This document shows positions 53,993 to 63,037 of a stretch of DNA of 64,000 nt, in pieces; positions within the stretch are counted from its first letter, which is position 1, and each line of letters begins with the position of its first letter. The notes beneath the pieces are model-generated. The model had not been told where the DNA came from, searched no databases, and saw nothing but the letters and a program-made list of their open reading frames with translations. The DNA lies in NCBI RefSeq assembly GCF_000744655.1, contig NZ_JQMJ01000004.1, forward strand, positions 4,774,001-4,838,000, in the 5' to 3' direction. The DNA is from Streptacidiphilus rugosus AM-16 (lineage in GTDB: Bacteria; Actinomycetota; Actinomycetes; Streptomycetales; Streptomycetaceae). Position numbers and translations under genes: made by a program.

Positions 53993-55156
53993 ATGACCAA
54001 CCCCACCCCGCCTGCCCCGCCTGCCCCGACCACCCCGAAGGCCCGCCCCGGACAACTGCGCGCCGACGTCGCCCGCCTCCTCGACCAGCACAACGGACCC
54101 GGCCTGACCGTCACCGAGATCGCCAAGCAGCTCGGGCACTCCGGCGGCGCGGTCGGCAACGCCTGCCAGGCCCTCGCCAGCCGAGGCCAAGCCACCCTAA
54201 CCAGCACCCGCCCCCGCCGCTACAAGGCCACCCCCACCACCCACACCGCAGCCACCCGCATCCCCACCCAGACGCCACCGCCCGGCACCAGCCCCGCCGC
54301 GCCCACGCAACCGTCCACGCCCACACCGCCAGCGGCCCCTCCCACGGCGGCACCTGCCAGGCCCGCGCCAGTCCTGCGCCCCAACGGCCAGCACTACCAC
54401 CCCCGCGCGCTCGCCGGACTCCCCGACGTCGAAGCCCTGCGCAAGCTCCGCGCCGCCAGCGTGCCGGTCCTGCTCTACGGGCCGCCCGGCACCGGCAAGA
54501 CCAGCCTCATCGAGGCCACCTTCGACGACCTGATCACCCTCGCGGGCGACGGCGACACCACCGTCGCCGACCTGATCGGCGAATACACCCAGGACGACCA
54601 CGGCGGCTACCAGTTCCAGTACGGGCCACTGGTGACCGCCATGACTGAGGGCCGCGCCCTGCTCATCGACGACGCCACCCTCATCTCCCCCAAGGTCCTG
54701 GCGGCCCTCTACCCCGCGATGGACGGCCGCCGCCAGATCCAGGTCAAAGCCCACAAGGGCGAGACCGTCACCGCAGCGGATGGCTTCTACGTGATCGCTG
54801 GCCACAACCCGGGCGTCCACGGCGCGGTCCTGACCGAGGCCCTCGCCTCCCGCTTCAGCGTCCAGATCCAGGTCGGCTCCGACTACGACCTCGCCCGTGC
54901 CCTGAAGATCGACTCCCGCGCCGTACGGATCGCCCGCAACCTCGCCACCCGCCAACAAGCAGGCGACCTCGGCTGGGCACCCCAACTCCGCGAATTGATC
55001 GCCTTCCAGAAGATCTCCGACGTCCTCGGCCCCGACGCCGCCTTCGCCAACCTCGTCGGCATCGCCCCCCTGGAAGACCGCGACCTCATCGCCGAGATCG
55101 TCACCAAAGCCATCGGACGCCCCGTCACCGCTCTCACCCTCGGCACCCAACTCTGA
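53993..55156 (+). CDS. MoxR-type AAA+ ATPase with N-terminal winged helix
   Basis: A 387-residue protein. Residues about 30-80 form a winged helix (LTVTEIAKQLGHSGGAVGNA), residues 80-125 are a Pro/Thr-rich linker, and the AAA_5 core follows: Walker A YGPPGTGKTS (about 162-171), Walker B ALLIDDATL (about 222-230) and a sensor in VIAGHNPGVHG. MoxR/CbbQ-type ATPases work with a VWA partner, here the next gene, to remodel or load cofactors into target complexes. ATG 53993 lies 81 bp after the DUF317 gene. Confidence 0.85.
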   Translation: MTNPTPPAPPAPTTPKARPGQLRADVARLLDQHNGPGLTVTEIAKQLGHSGGAVGNACQALASRGQATLTSTRPRRYKATPTTHTAATRIPTQTPPPGTSPAAPTQPSTPTPPAAPPTAAPARPAPVLRPNGQHYHPRALAGLPDVEALRKLRAASVPVLLYGPPGTGKTSLIEATFDDLITLAGDGDTTVADLIGEYTQDDHGGYQFQYGPLVTAMTEGRALLIDDATLISPKVLAALYPAMDGRRQIQVKAHKGETVTAADGFYVIAGHNPGVHGAVLTEALASRFSVQIQVGSDYDLARALKIDSRAVRIARNLATRQQAGDLGWAPQLRELIAFQKISDVLGPDAAFANLVGIAPLEDRDLIAEIVTKAIGRPVTALTLGTQL

Positions 55157-55203
55157 CCCTCCCACCACCCCATCACCACCTCTCTGAAGGAGCCCCTGCC
55201 GCC

Positions 55204-57036
55204 ATGACCAGCAGCCACCGGCACGTCCATCCCAGCCCACCCGCACACCTCGCCGTCGACGGCGATCTCTCCCGCTGGGATGACGACGGCGGCTCCCCAC
55301 CGCCCGCCTCCCGCCGCACCGCGAACCTGGACGCCCACTGGCTGCGGATCTCCGCCGCCCTCACCGCCCGCCTGCCCGAGCTCGCCGGACGCGACGACGT
55401 CATCGTCACCTGCGAAGACGGCACCCGCTCCGGGGCCCCCGCCGCCTTCTATCCCACCCTCGCGGCCCTCGAAATCGACACCAGCGTCTTCAAGCCCCTC
55501 CACCCCGCTCGGATCCGCCCCGAACAGGTCGGCGAAGAAGACTGCTACCCCGTCGCGTGGGGCGCGCTGGTCCACGAGGCCGCCCACGCCGCCCACTCCC
55601 GCTGGACCACCCCACGCCCGCTCCTCGGCACCGAACTCGACGAAGCCGCGCAGCTCCTGGAGGAGTCCCGCGCCGAACGCGCCCACCTCGCGCGGCGGCC
55701 AACCGACCGCCGCTACCTACGCGCGACCGTCCGCACACTGATCCTGGATGACCTCACCGCCGACACCCCCACCACCGTCTGGCACACCGCCCAAGCCGCC
55801 GCGCTGATCCTCGCAAGGCGCGACGCCGGAATCCTCGACCCCGACGAAACCCAGCCTCTCGCCCAGCTCGCCGAGCAGATCCTCGGCTCCGACCTCCTGA
55901 CGGAGCTCACCCGGATCTGGCAGGCCGTCCACGCCACCGCCGACGCCGACGCGGACACGATGCTCGACCACGCCCGCGCCTGGTGCGACGCCCTGAACAA
56001 CGCGCCCACCGCCCCGCCGCCCACCGGCGACCCGGGCGGCTCCGCCGCCGGTCGGGGCGCGCTGGCCCGGGCCGTCGACCAGGTCACCGGCGCGGTCGCC
56101 GCCAACCAGCGGGCGCAGGCCGCCGCCGAACACGCCGTGCGGGCAGCGAGCGCCGCCCGCGCGGCGGCCAGGACCGAGCAGGCAGGTCGGCAGCGCGCCG
56201 CTACTGCGACCGCCAAGGCCGTCTTCGCGCCCGGAGCCCGCCCCCACCTGCCCGCCAGCGCGGCAGGCGGCGGCTTCCGGGCCCGCTCCCCCATCACCGG
56301 CAGCAGGCCGCCGACCAGCGCCGAGCAGCGGGCCGCCGCCACCCTCGCCCGGGCGCTGCGGCAGGCGGCCTACCGGGCCCGCACCGACAGCGTCACCACC
56401 AGCGCGGCACCACCCGGACGTTTGAACATGCGCGCCGCCCTCGCCCGCGACGCCCAACGCGCCGCAGGAGCCACCCCCACCGCCCAGCCCTGGGTCAGCA
56501 CGCAGCGCCGCCACACCCCCAACCCGCCGCTGCGCGTCGGCATCGCCGTCGACGTGTCCGGGTCCATGAGCGCCGCCACCGCCCCGATCGCCTCCGCCAC
56601 CTGGATCCTCGCCAAGGCCACCGCCCTGACGGACCCCGCCTCCCGCGCCGCCACCGTCGCCTACGACCTCGGCCTGACCGCCGTCACCGCACCCGGCCGC
56701 ACCCCTGCCCACGTCACCGAGTTCCGGGCCACCGGCGCGGGTCACAGCCTGGCCGAAGCCATCGACGCCCTCACCGCCGGCCTCGACCTCACCCGGCCAG
56801 GCGCGGCACGGCTCCTCGTGATCGTCTCCGACGCCCGCTACTTCCCCGACGAGACCGACCGCGCCGCCCAACGCATGAAGCACCTGGGTGCGGCTGGCTG
56901 CGCCCTACTGTGGATCACCTTCCACCAGCACACCACCCCACCCGCCGGAGCCACACTCCTCGAGCTCGCCGACCCCGCCCGCGCGGTCACCGCCATCGCC
57001 CGCGCCGTCACCACCACCATGGCCGCCGCACGCTGA
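55204..57036 (+). CDS. VWA-domain protein with HEAAH motif, partner of the MoxR ATPase
   Basis: A 610-residue protein. Residues 124-131 read HEAAHAAH, an HExxH zinc-type motif. Residues about 270-345 are Ala-rich and helical. The C-terminal VWA domain has an intact MIDAS: DVSGSMS at 450-456, then a Thr and LVIVSDARYFPDE. The order ATPase then VWA mirrors CobS-CobT, NorQ-NorD and CbbQ-CbbO. No obvious target is encoded beside it. ATG 55204 follows GAAGGAG. Confidence 0.8.
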   Translation: MTSSHRHVHPSPPAHLAVDGDLSRWDDDGGSPPPASRRTANLDAHWLRISAALTARLPELAGRDDVIVTCEDGTRSGAPAAFYPTLAALEIDTSVFKPLHPARIRPEQVGEEDCYPVAWGALVHEAAHAAHSRWTTPRPLLGTELDEAAQLLEESRAERAHLARRPTDRRYLRATVRTLILDDLTADTPTTVWHTAQAAALILARRDAGILDPDETQPLAQLAEQILGSDLLTELTRIWQAVHATADADADTMLDHARAWCDALNNAPTAPPPTGDPGGSAAGRGALARAVDQVTGAVAANQRAQAAAEHAVRAASAARAAARTEQAGRQRAATATAKAVFAPGARPHLPASAAGGGFRARSPITGSRPPTSAEQRAAATLARALRQAAYRARTDSVTTSAAPPGRLNMRAALARDAQRAAGATPTAQPWVSTQRRHTPNPPLRVGIAVDVSGSMSAATAPIASATWILAKATALTDPASRAATVAYDLGLTAVTAPGRTPAHVTEFRATGAGHSLAEAIDALTAGLDLTRPGAARLLVIVSDARYFPDETDRAAQRMKHLGAAGCALLWITFHQHTTPPAGATLLELADPARAVTAIARAVTTTMAAAR

Positions 57037-57336
57037 TATCGGCTGCGGGCAGACCGGTGGGACGGCCCGCAGCGAATCCGTCGAACCCTCGGCACCGGCC
57101 GCGCCGCTGATCGACTGATGCCTGCGCCGAAGGCGTCGATCGCCGACACGCACGCCAGGCCGCGAGGCCAGCCAGGAAGACGACGGCGACGAGCGGACCA
57201 CGCAGCGGGCGTCATGGCCACCCGCGCGACCCAGGTCCGGCCCGACTCCGTCGGCCGCGCCGGTGGGCCGCCGCACGATCTGGTGAACGTCCGGTCCGAC
57301 CAGTGACGGCCCGACGGCCGGATCGGTTGGACCGGC
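57037..57336. other. Gap between VWA gene and small secreted protein
   Basis: About 300 bp in which no reading frame is convincing. I see no repeat or clear promoter. Confidence 0.35.
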
Positions 57337-57741
57337 ATGCGTTCCCGACTCGTCACCGCCGCCGTGACCGCCGCCCTGCTCCTGGCCATCGCCGACGGAG
57401 CCCGCGCCGCCGGCCCGCAGCAGGTCGATCTTGACGTGAGCACCGGTGACGGCACCACGGCCGGGCACGCGACGCTCTGGGTCAGCCGCGCTCTGCACGG
57501 AGGATTCGACGTCGAAGGTGACATTACGGATGCCTACAACAGCCGCGGCTGCGTCACGTTGTCGGCCGTCGAGCTGCACGCCGGCCTCACAACCGGTGGC
57601 GACGCCGTCGCCCGCGTCTGCCGGGCAGGTGAAACCGAGCATGTGAGCTTCCATACCGGACACCACGCCGTCGTCCTCAGTGTGATCGAGCCGTGGTGGG
57701 CACCCAACTGGGACAGTCGCACCGTCACCCTGCACGGCTGA
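57337..57741 (+). CDS. Small secreted protein
   Basis: A 134-residue protein with a signal peptide (MRSRLVTAAVTAALLLAIAD, cut near ARA-AGP) and a beta-rich mature part with two cysteines (SRGCVTLS and ARVCRAGE). No known family. ATG 57337. It stands alone and is convergent with the SNF2 helicase gene. Confidence 0.6.
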   Translation: MRSRLVTAAVTAALLLAIADGARAAGPQQVDLDVSTGDGTTAGHATLWVSRALHGGFDVEGDITDAYNSRGCVTLSAVELHAGLTTGGDAVARVCRAGETEHVSFHTGHHAVVLSVIEPWWAPNWDSRTVTLHG

Positions 57742-57855
57742 CCTGGAATCCGAGCAGCTGCGGAAGTGGGCACCACCGTAGCGTGCACCGGAGGGTCGGC
57801 ACGGTCCGACGACACGGGCCGAAGGCCGGGTGGAGCCGACTCACCTGGCACCGCG

Positions 57856-60195
57856 TCAGTCCCTGGGGGCTGAGGCGATGCGGGCCTGTTCTTCGTCGAC
57901 GATCCTTCGCGCCAGGCGGGTGTCGGTGGTGTCGAGTGCCTCGGGGCTGGTCTGGGCGGCGTTGCTGCGGCGCACGAAGGCGTCGAAGAGGTGCTGCTTG
58001 CGGTCCAGGAGATCGAGGAGGCGTTGGTCGACGCTGTTCGTGGTGAGCAGGCGGTGGACGCGGACACGGCGTGTTTGGCCCATGCGGTGGGCGCGGGCCA
58101 CGGCCTGGGATTCGAGTGCGGGTTTGACCTGCGGTTCGCACAGGATCACGATGCTCGCGGCCTGCACGTTCAGGCCGACGCCACCGGCCTGGATCTGGGA
58201 AAGCAGCACCGCGGGGCCGGCGTGCGTGGTGAAGGCGTCGACCGTCTGCTGGCGTCCGGCCGTCCCGGTCGCACCGGACAGCGGCCCGAAGACGGCCGGT
58301 CCCGTACCGCTGTCGCCAAGGGCGTTGGCGGCGGTGGTGAGGACGTCGCGGTAGAAGGAGAACACCAGTACCTTCTCCCCCGCCGCCGCAGCCTCGGCGA
58401 TGAGCTCGCACAGCCGACCCAGTTTCGCCGACTGGGCAGGGTGGGCGTAGGCGGCGCGGCGCATGGCCTGGAAGTTCCCCGCCAACACGGCCTCATGGTA
58501 GGCGGCGTGGTCGGCGGGGCTGAACTCGGTCCACTCGTCGGTGTGCACGGCCTCGGGGAGTTCGGTGAGGACGTCGGCCTGGTTGCGGCGCAGATAGGCG
58601 GGTGCGACCGCACGACGGAATGCCGCCGCGCCCGCCAGTTGATCGCTGGCCTGCAGACCCGCAGCCAGGTCGGGCTGGAGGCAGGAGAGCAGGTCGCGGA
58701 ACTCGCCGACGCGGTTTTCCATGGGCGTGCCTGTCAGGAACAGCGCCCGCACACTGAGCTCGACCAGGGCCGTGACGTGTCGGGAGCGCTGAGCGTGTGG
58801 ATTCTTGACGTAGTGGGCCTCGTCCACGACCGTCATCGCCACCGCCGGTGCGGCGGTGGACGGTGCGGCCGTTGGTGTCTCTCGGGTGGGTGCGGGTCCG
58901 GTGTCGCCAGTGAGGTGGTGCAGGGTCTCGAAGGTGGTCACGGCTACCCCGCCGTGCTCGCGCCAGGAGTCGTACGCGGTCCTGCGGTCGGGGCCGTGGA
59001 GGCGGAATGCCGTCAGGGTGGAGCGGGTCTCGATCTCGCGAAGCCAGTTGACCAGCACGCTCGCGGGGCACACCACGGCGAAGTGCTGTTCCCCGCTGGC
59101 GGCGAGGTGGGCCAGCGCGGCGATGGCCTGGACGGTCTTGCCGAGCCCCATTTCGTCGCCGAGGATCACCTTGCGGCGCGCGAGTGCGTAGCGGGCTCCG
59201 AAGGCCTGGTAGCCGCGCAGCGACACGGTCAACCTGCTCACGTCGAGCGGCTGGGCGCGGACCTGGGCGGCCAGGTCGCGGGGCAGGTGTCCCGCGGTCG
59301 AGGCCGCGTCGGCCGGCCCGGAGTCGGTGAGCTGGCCGAGGACGGTGTAGAACTCGGCGGGTCTGGTGACGAACACTCGCCAGGCCTCGTCGGTCGAGGT
59401 CGGGCGGCGCTGCAGGTCGGTGACCGCCCGGGCCAGCGCCACCGGCGCGCGGGTGCGGTTCGCGTCGTCGAGCAGCGCCTCCAGGGAGGCGAGCGCCTCG
59501 CGTGCCCCGGATCGGCGCTCCGCGCGGGTGAAGCACCAGCGGGTCCGGCTGTGCGCGGGAGCCGCCGCCGCCAGAAGTCGGTTCAGCGTCACTGTCAGCG
59601 CGGCTGCCTGTCCGTAGGCGGCGGGGAGCGACGGCCCGGCCTGGACGAACGGGTGGAGCGCGGTGATCAGGGCGCTCGCGGTGTCGGTGCGCCGGTCCGG
59701 GTCGATGCGCACGGCGGTGGCCTCGTGCGTCGCGCGGGCGAGCGCCCCTGCTGCCGCTTTCGCCCGGGCGGCGGTGGCACACCCGACGCCGGGCACACGC
59801 AACAGCTCCTCGGGTATGGCCTCGTGGACTCGCCTGACTGTGCCGAGGCCCGCCGTCTCCAGTGCTTTGACGCGGAGCCGCCCTCCGGTGATCTCGCTGA
59901 GCCTCGCGACGGGGATCTCGTCCAGCGCGGCGAGCACCCGCTGTTCCCGCAGCTGCCAGGCGCACGAGCGCACACGGTCCGCCGCTGCCCGCTGTTCGAC
60001 GAGCACCTGCCCTGCCGCTTCCGCGAGTTGCTGCCCCCGCTCAGTGACGGTCTTGTGCCACCGGCCTTGCCCCACCTTGGCCTTCCCTCTCGCGCTGCCG
60101 CTGCCGCGGACCCGGCGCGTCGTCGTGCCAGCACCGTTGACCGACCTCTTCCGGTGGCCCGGGGTGGGCCGAGCGCGTCTGGCGCTTCGCCCCAC
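57856..60195 (-). CDS. SNF2-family helicase with N-terminal HhH
   Basis: A 779-residue DNA-dependent ATPase. After a basic N-terminus, residues about 127-150 hold a helix-hairpin-helix (PEELLRVPGVGCATAARAKA). Residues 346-354 are the SNF2 Walker A (GDEMGLGKT), then VVDEAHYVKN, FLTGTPMENR and the C-terminal QAGGVGLNVQAAS and ARAHRMGQTRRVRVHRL. SNF2 proteins remodel protein-DNA complexes and occur in several defence systems. GTG 60195 is the outermost start; a shorter form is possible. It is 17 bp after the winged-helix gene, same strand. Confidence 0.85.
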   Translation of the reverse strand: MGRSARRARPTPGHRKRSVNGAGTTTRRVRGSGSARGKAKVGQGRWHKTVTERGQQLAEAAGQVLVEQRAAADRVRSCAWQLREQRVLAALDEIPVARLSEITGGRLRVKALETAGLGTVRRVHEAIPEELLRVPGVGCATAARAKAAAGALARATHEATAVRIDPDRRTDTASALITALHPFVQAGPSLPAAYGQAAALTVTLNRLLAAAAPAHSRTRWCFTRAERRSGAREALASLEALLDDANRTRAPVALARAVTDLQRRPTSTDEAWRVFVTRPAEFYTVLGQLTDSGPADAASTAGHLPRDLAAQVRAQPLDVSRLTVSLRGYQAFGARYALARRKVILGDEMGLGKTVQAIAALAHLAASGEQHFAVVCPASVLVNWLREIETRSTLTAFRLHGPDRRTAYDSWREHGGVAVTTFETLHHLTGDTGPAPTRETPTAAPSTAAPAVAMTVVDEAHYVKNPHAQRSRHVTALVELSVRALFLTGTPMENRVGEFRDLLSCLQPDLAAGLQASDQLAGAAAFRRAVAPAYLRRNQADVLTELPEAVHTDEWTEFSPADHAAYHEAVLAGNFQAMRRAAYAHPAQSAKLGRLCELIAEAAAAGEKVLVFSFYRDVLTTAANALGDSGTGPAVFGPLSGATGTAGRQQTVDAFTTHAGPAVLLSQIQAGGVGLNVQAASIVILCEPQVKPALESQAVARAHRMGQTRRVRVHRLLTTNSVDQRLLDLLDRKQHLFDAFVRRSNAAQTSPEALDTTDTRLARRIVDEEQARIASAPRD

Positions 60196-60212
60196 CCCGG
60201 GGTCCGGGTGGT

Positions 60213-60911
60213 TCAGTCCTGCGTCGAGGCCGAGGTGGCTCGGTAGGTGCGGGGCTTGGCCGTCACCATCTCCGCCTCTCCCTGGTTGACGAGGGTCACC
60301 AGCGCGTTGGCTACGGCTCCGGAACTGCGCCCGAGCTGGCGGGCGATCCTGGTGGGCGAATGTGCCGCGCCCGGGCGATCGGCCAGGTAGCCGTGCACCA
60401 GGTTCCGAAGTCCGCCTTGGCCCAGTCGTCCCGTCGGCGGCTCCGCGCTCGGCTCCGGTGTCGGCTGCGGCTCGGTCTCGGTGGCCTCAACAGGACTGGC
60501 TTCGTCGGTGCCGCTGCTGGCCTGTTCCAGCTGCTGCTCCGGGCACGCCGGTTCGCTGTGCGACTGCGCGTCGGAGAAGGCCGTAGCGTCGTCGGGCGCA
60601 AGGGATGGCGCGGACGCGGTGGTCGCGTCGGTCTGGTCCGGAAGGTTGGTCGTCTCCGGGTCCGGCGAGGTGGCGGTGGTCTGCCAGTGGTCAGGCAGGC
60701 GGCGGTTGCCCTCGCTTCCACCCGGCGTGCGCCGGGCGAGGCCGTCCTGTTCCATCTGCTTGAGCAGCTTGCCGGTGGTGGACAGGCCCGCGCTGGCCGT
60801 TCGGGACAGCTCGGCGGCGGTGCTGCCGGGCGCGACGTGCAGGGCCGCGTAGATGCGGGCGGCGGCGGGGGTGAGGCCGTCGGGGGTGTCGGGGGCGGTG
60901 TTGCGGGTCAT
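60213..60911 (-). CDS. Two-winged-helix DNA-binding protein
   Basis: A 232-residue protein. The N-terminal winged helix (ARIYAALHVAPGSTAAELSR, then TGKLLKQMEQDGLARRTPGG) and C-terminal one (HSPTRIARQLGRSSGAVANA, then LVNQGEAEMVTAKPRTYRAT) are separated by a long acidic Ser/Thr/Glu/Pro linker. The C-terminal wing is clearly similar to the N-terminal wing of the MoxR-type ATPase at 53993. ATG 60911 has GGAGG upstream. It probably regulates or marks the element's own DNA. Confidence 0.75.
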   Translation of the reverse strand: MTRNTAPDTPDGLTPAAARIYAALHVAPGSTAAELSRTASAGLSTTGKLLKQMEQDGLARRTPGGSEGNRRLPDHWQTTATSPDPETTNLPDQTDATTASAPSLAPDDATAFSDAQSHSEPACPEQQLEQASSGTDEASPVEATETEPQPTPEPSAEPPTGRLGQGGLRNLVHGYLADRPGAAHSPTRIARQLGRSSGAVANALVTLVNQGEAEMVTAKPRTYRATSASTQD

Positions 60912-61089
60912 CGGGACCTCCGGTCGCAGTGGTGCTGTGGACGGTCCCCGGCCGGGGCGGCTCCGGGCGGTGGCCACCGCGTTGGTCCGGGCCGTGGTCC
61001 ATCGATCGCTCTCAACCCGGGGACAAGTCAAGTCGGTTCGACCATGTCGGCACCGTTCGGGTGTCCGCTGCACGGTGCGGGCGCGGTGT

Positions 61090-62031
61090 TCAGCGTGTGC
61101 CGGCCGGGCGTGTGACGCCGACCATGCCGGGCCCGATGTGTTCGAGGCGGGTGCGGGCGCCGGTGTGCGGGGCGTCGATCATGTCGGTCGGGGTGGCGGC
61201 GATGCCGACGTGGACGATGTGGGCGGTGTCCGTGCCGAAGAAGACGAGATCGCCCGGCTGGAGGGCGGTCCCGGGTGGGAGTTTGGGGCCGTGGTCGTAC
61301 TGCTGTTGTGCCGTGCGCGGGAGTGGGATGCCGGCGGCTGCGTAGGCGGCCTGGGTGAGGCCGGAGCAGTCGAAGGCGCGGCCCGGGTTCTCGGCGCCCC
61401 ACTGGTACGGGACGCCGAGTTGGGAGCGGGCGTAGGCGAGCGCCCGCCCGGCCGCGGGCCCTGAGGTCGTGACCGCGGCTGGGGCGGCACCGTAGGCGCG
61501 GGCGCTGTCGAGGACGTGGGTGACGTAGCTGTGGTCGTGGTTGTAGGCGTAGATCGCGCCGGGGATGTCGCGGCCTCCTCTCGCACCGTTGGCGCACAGC
61601 AGGCGGGAGGCAGCGTAGACGGCGTCGGTACGGTCCCAGGGAGTAGGCGGGGCGGCGCCGCCAGGTGGGACGGGCCGGATGTAGCTGGCGAAGGTGTCGG
61701 GTTCGAACTGCATGGGCCCGAGAGCGCCGGCGCTGGAGACCTGATCGCGGGCACGGCCGTGGTCGGATTCGACCTTGCCGATGGCGGCGAGCACGGTCCA
61801 CGGCAGGCCGGGGCAGGCCGCGGCGGCCTGCTGGTAGAGCGTCAGCATCGCGGCCGGGATGTCCGCCACCGCGGCGCTGCTCGGGGCTGAGACGCCGGAA
61901 CCTCCCAGGCCGCCGGTGGCAAGGGTGAGCAGGGTGGCGAGGACGGTGACGGTTGCGGCGGCGACCAGGAGCAGGGCACCGCCGCAACCGGTCCCCACGC
62001 CCACGGCCGTGCGCGCGGCAACAGTGGTCAT
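61090..62031 (-). CDS. Lytic transglycosylase - NlpC/P60 wall hydrolase
   Basis: A 313-residue exported protein. An N-terminal membrane anchor (LLLVAAATVTVLATLLTLAT) precedes an SLT-like domain (VLAAIGKVESDHGRARDQVS, then GALGPMQFEPDTFASYI) and an NlpC/P60 domain with catalytic Cys in AFDCSGLTQAAY and His in HIVHVGIA. Such two-domain hydrolases open the peptidoglycan for conjugation machines in actinobacteria. ATG 62031 overlaps the upstream stop (ATGA). Confidence 0.88.
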   Translation of the reverse strand: MTTVAARTAVGVGTGCGGALLLVAAATVTVLATLLTLATGGLGGSGVSAPSSAAVADIPAAMLTLYQQAAAACPGLPWTVLAAIGKVESDHGRARDQVSSAGALGPMQFEPDTFASYIRPVPPGGAAPPTPWDRTDAVYAASRLLCANGARGGRDIPGAIYAYNHDHSYVTHVLDSARAYGAAPAAVTTSGPAAGRALAYARSQLGVPYQWGAENPGRAFDCSGLTQAAYAAAGIPLPRTAQQQYDHGPKLPPGTALQPGDLVFFGTDTAHIVHVGIAATPTDMIDAPHTGARTRLEHIGPGMVGVTRPAGTR

Positions 62032-63037
62032 GGAGCGGTGGCCTTCGATTCGGTGGCGTGTGCGGGGCCGAGGGGGTGCGGGGCCGGCGGGCCTGCGAAG
62101 GCCTCGGCGGCGCACCGGCGCGCCGCTGCCGTCTGGTCCTGTCCGGGCAGGTCGGCGAGCCGCTGCCGGTGAGCGGGGCGGCCGAGGCGCAGCCAGACCT
62201 GGTTGGTCGGGTGGTGGGCGGGGCCGCCGGGGTGGGTGTAGTCGCGGGCGGTGGTGGCGACGTCGACGGTGTCGAGGGCGGGGTGGGTGGCGAGGTGCTG
62301 GTGGAGGTGCGCTTCGCGCCGGACCGCCGGGACGGTGAACAGGATCAGGGGGCGTCCGCCGAGGGCAGGAGCGGCGTCGGCGTAGGCGTCGAGCTTGGCG
62401 GCCAGGCGTGCGTGGGGTTCGGTGCCCATGTCGTACTCCAGGAAGAAGCCGACCGTGCGGCCACCGCGGCTGAGCTGTCCGTGGGCGTCGGGGCGGATCA
62501 GGTCACCCCAAGCGCGGGCGCAGCGGGTCTCGGACCACCACGCGTCCAGGCGGCCCAGGTCCGGGCGCTGGCGTGTAGCGGCGACCAGGGAGGTGAAGAA
62601 GCTGGTGGCGCCGAGGTCGTGGGTGAGGGTGGGTGAGTAGGCCGTGCGGGTGAGCAGGTCGGTGCTCCAGCCCAGGGCGGTGGGGTGGTGGCGTGGCGGG
62701 CGGCGACGACGTCGGCGCCGGTGCGGTCGAGGAGGTAGTGCTCGCGGGCGGTGCCGCGGGAGGTGCGGGGGCGGAAGGAGTCCAGCAGGTCGAGCCGGTA
62801 CAGGGTGAGCAGGCGCCGGTTGGTGTTGCGCTGGCTGTTGTTCCACAGGGCGTTGACGTGGGCGGATGTCAGGACGGTGTGTTCGGCGAGCATGTCCAGC
62901 AGCCACACGTCCCGCTCGGTCAGCCGGGTCAGCAGCGTGGTCAGGCGGCGCCGGCTGCCGGCCGGGGATGGGGTGTGGGCGGGGCGGGGTCCGCCGCGCA
63001 GGAGCGGGGCGACGGCGGGGCCTCGGCGGGGGGTCAT
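62028..63037 (-). pseudogene. Replication-relaxation family protein, frameshifted
   Basis: The N-terminal half (LTERDVWLLDMLAEHTVLTS, then HVNALWNNSQRNTNRRLLTL and YRLDLLDSFRPRTSRGTARE) is in one frame. The C-terminal half (GWSTDLLTRTAYSPTLTHDL, then RTVGFFLEYDMGTEPHARLA) is in another. The frames join near 62675-62700. A repaired protein would be about 335 residues with the winged-helix and nuclease-like parts of the replication-relaxation family, found in actinobacterial plasmids and integrative elements. ATG 63037 overlaps the upstream ATPase stop, so the operon layout is intact. Confidence 0.75.

Noticed and set aside
57118-57306. 62-aa plus-strand frame in the gap after the VWA gene
   Set aside because: No ribosome site and no protein-like pattern.
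57991-60246. Long plus-strand frame opposite the SNF2 gene
   Set aside because: Gly/Val/Asp-rich mirror of SNF2 codons; all conserved motifs are on the minus strand.
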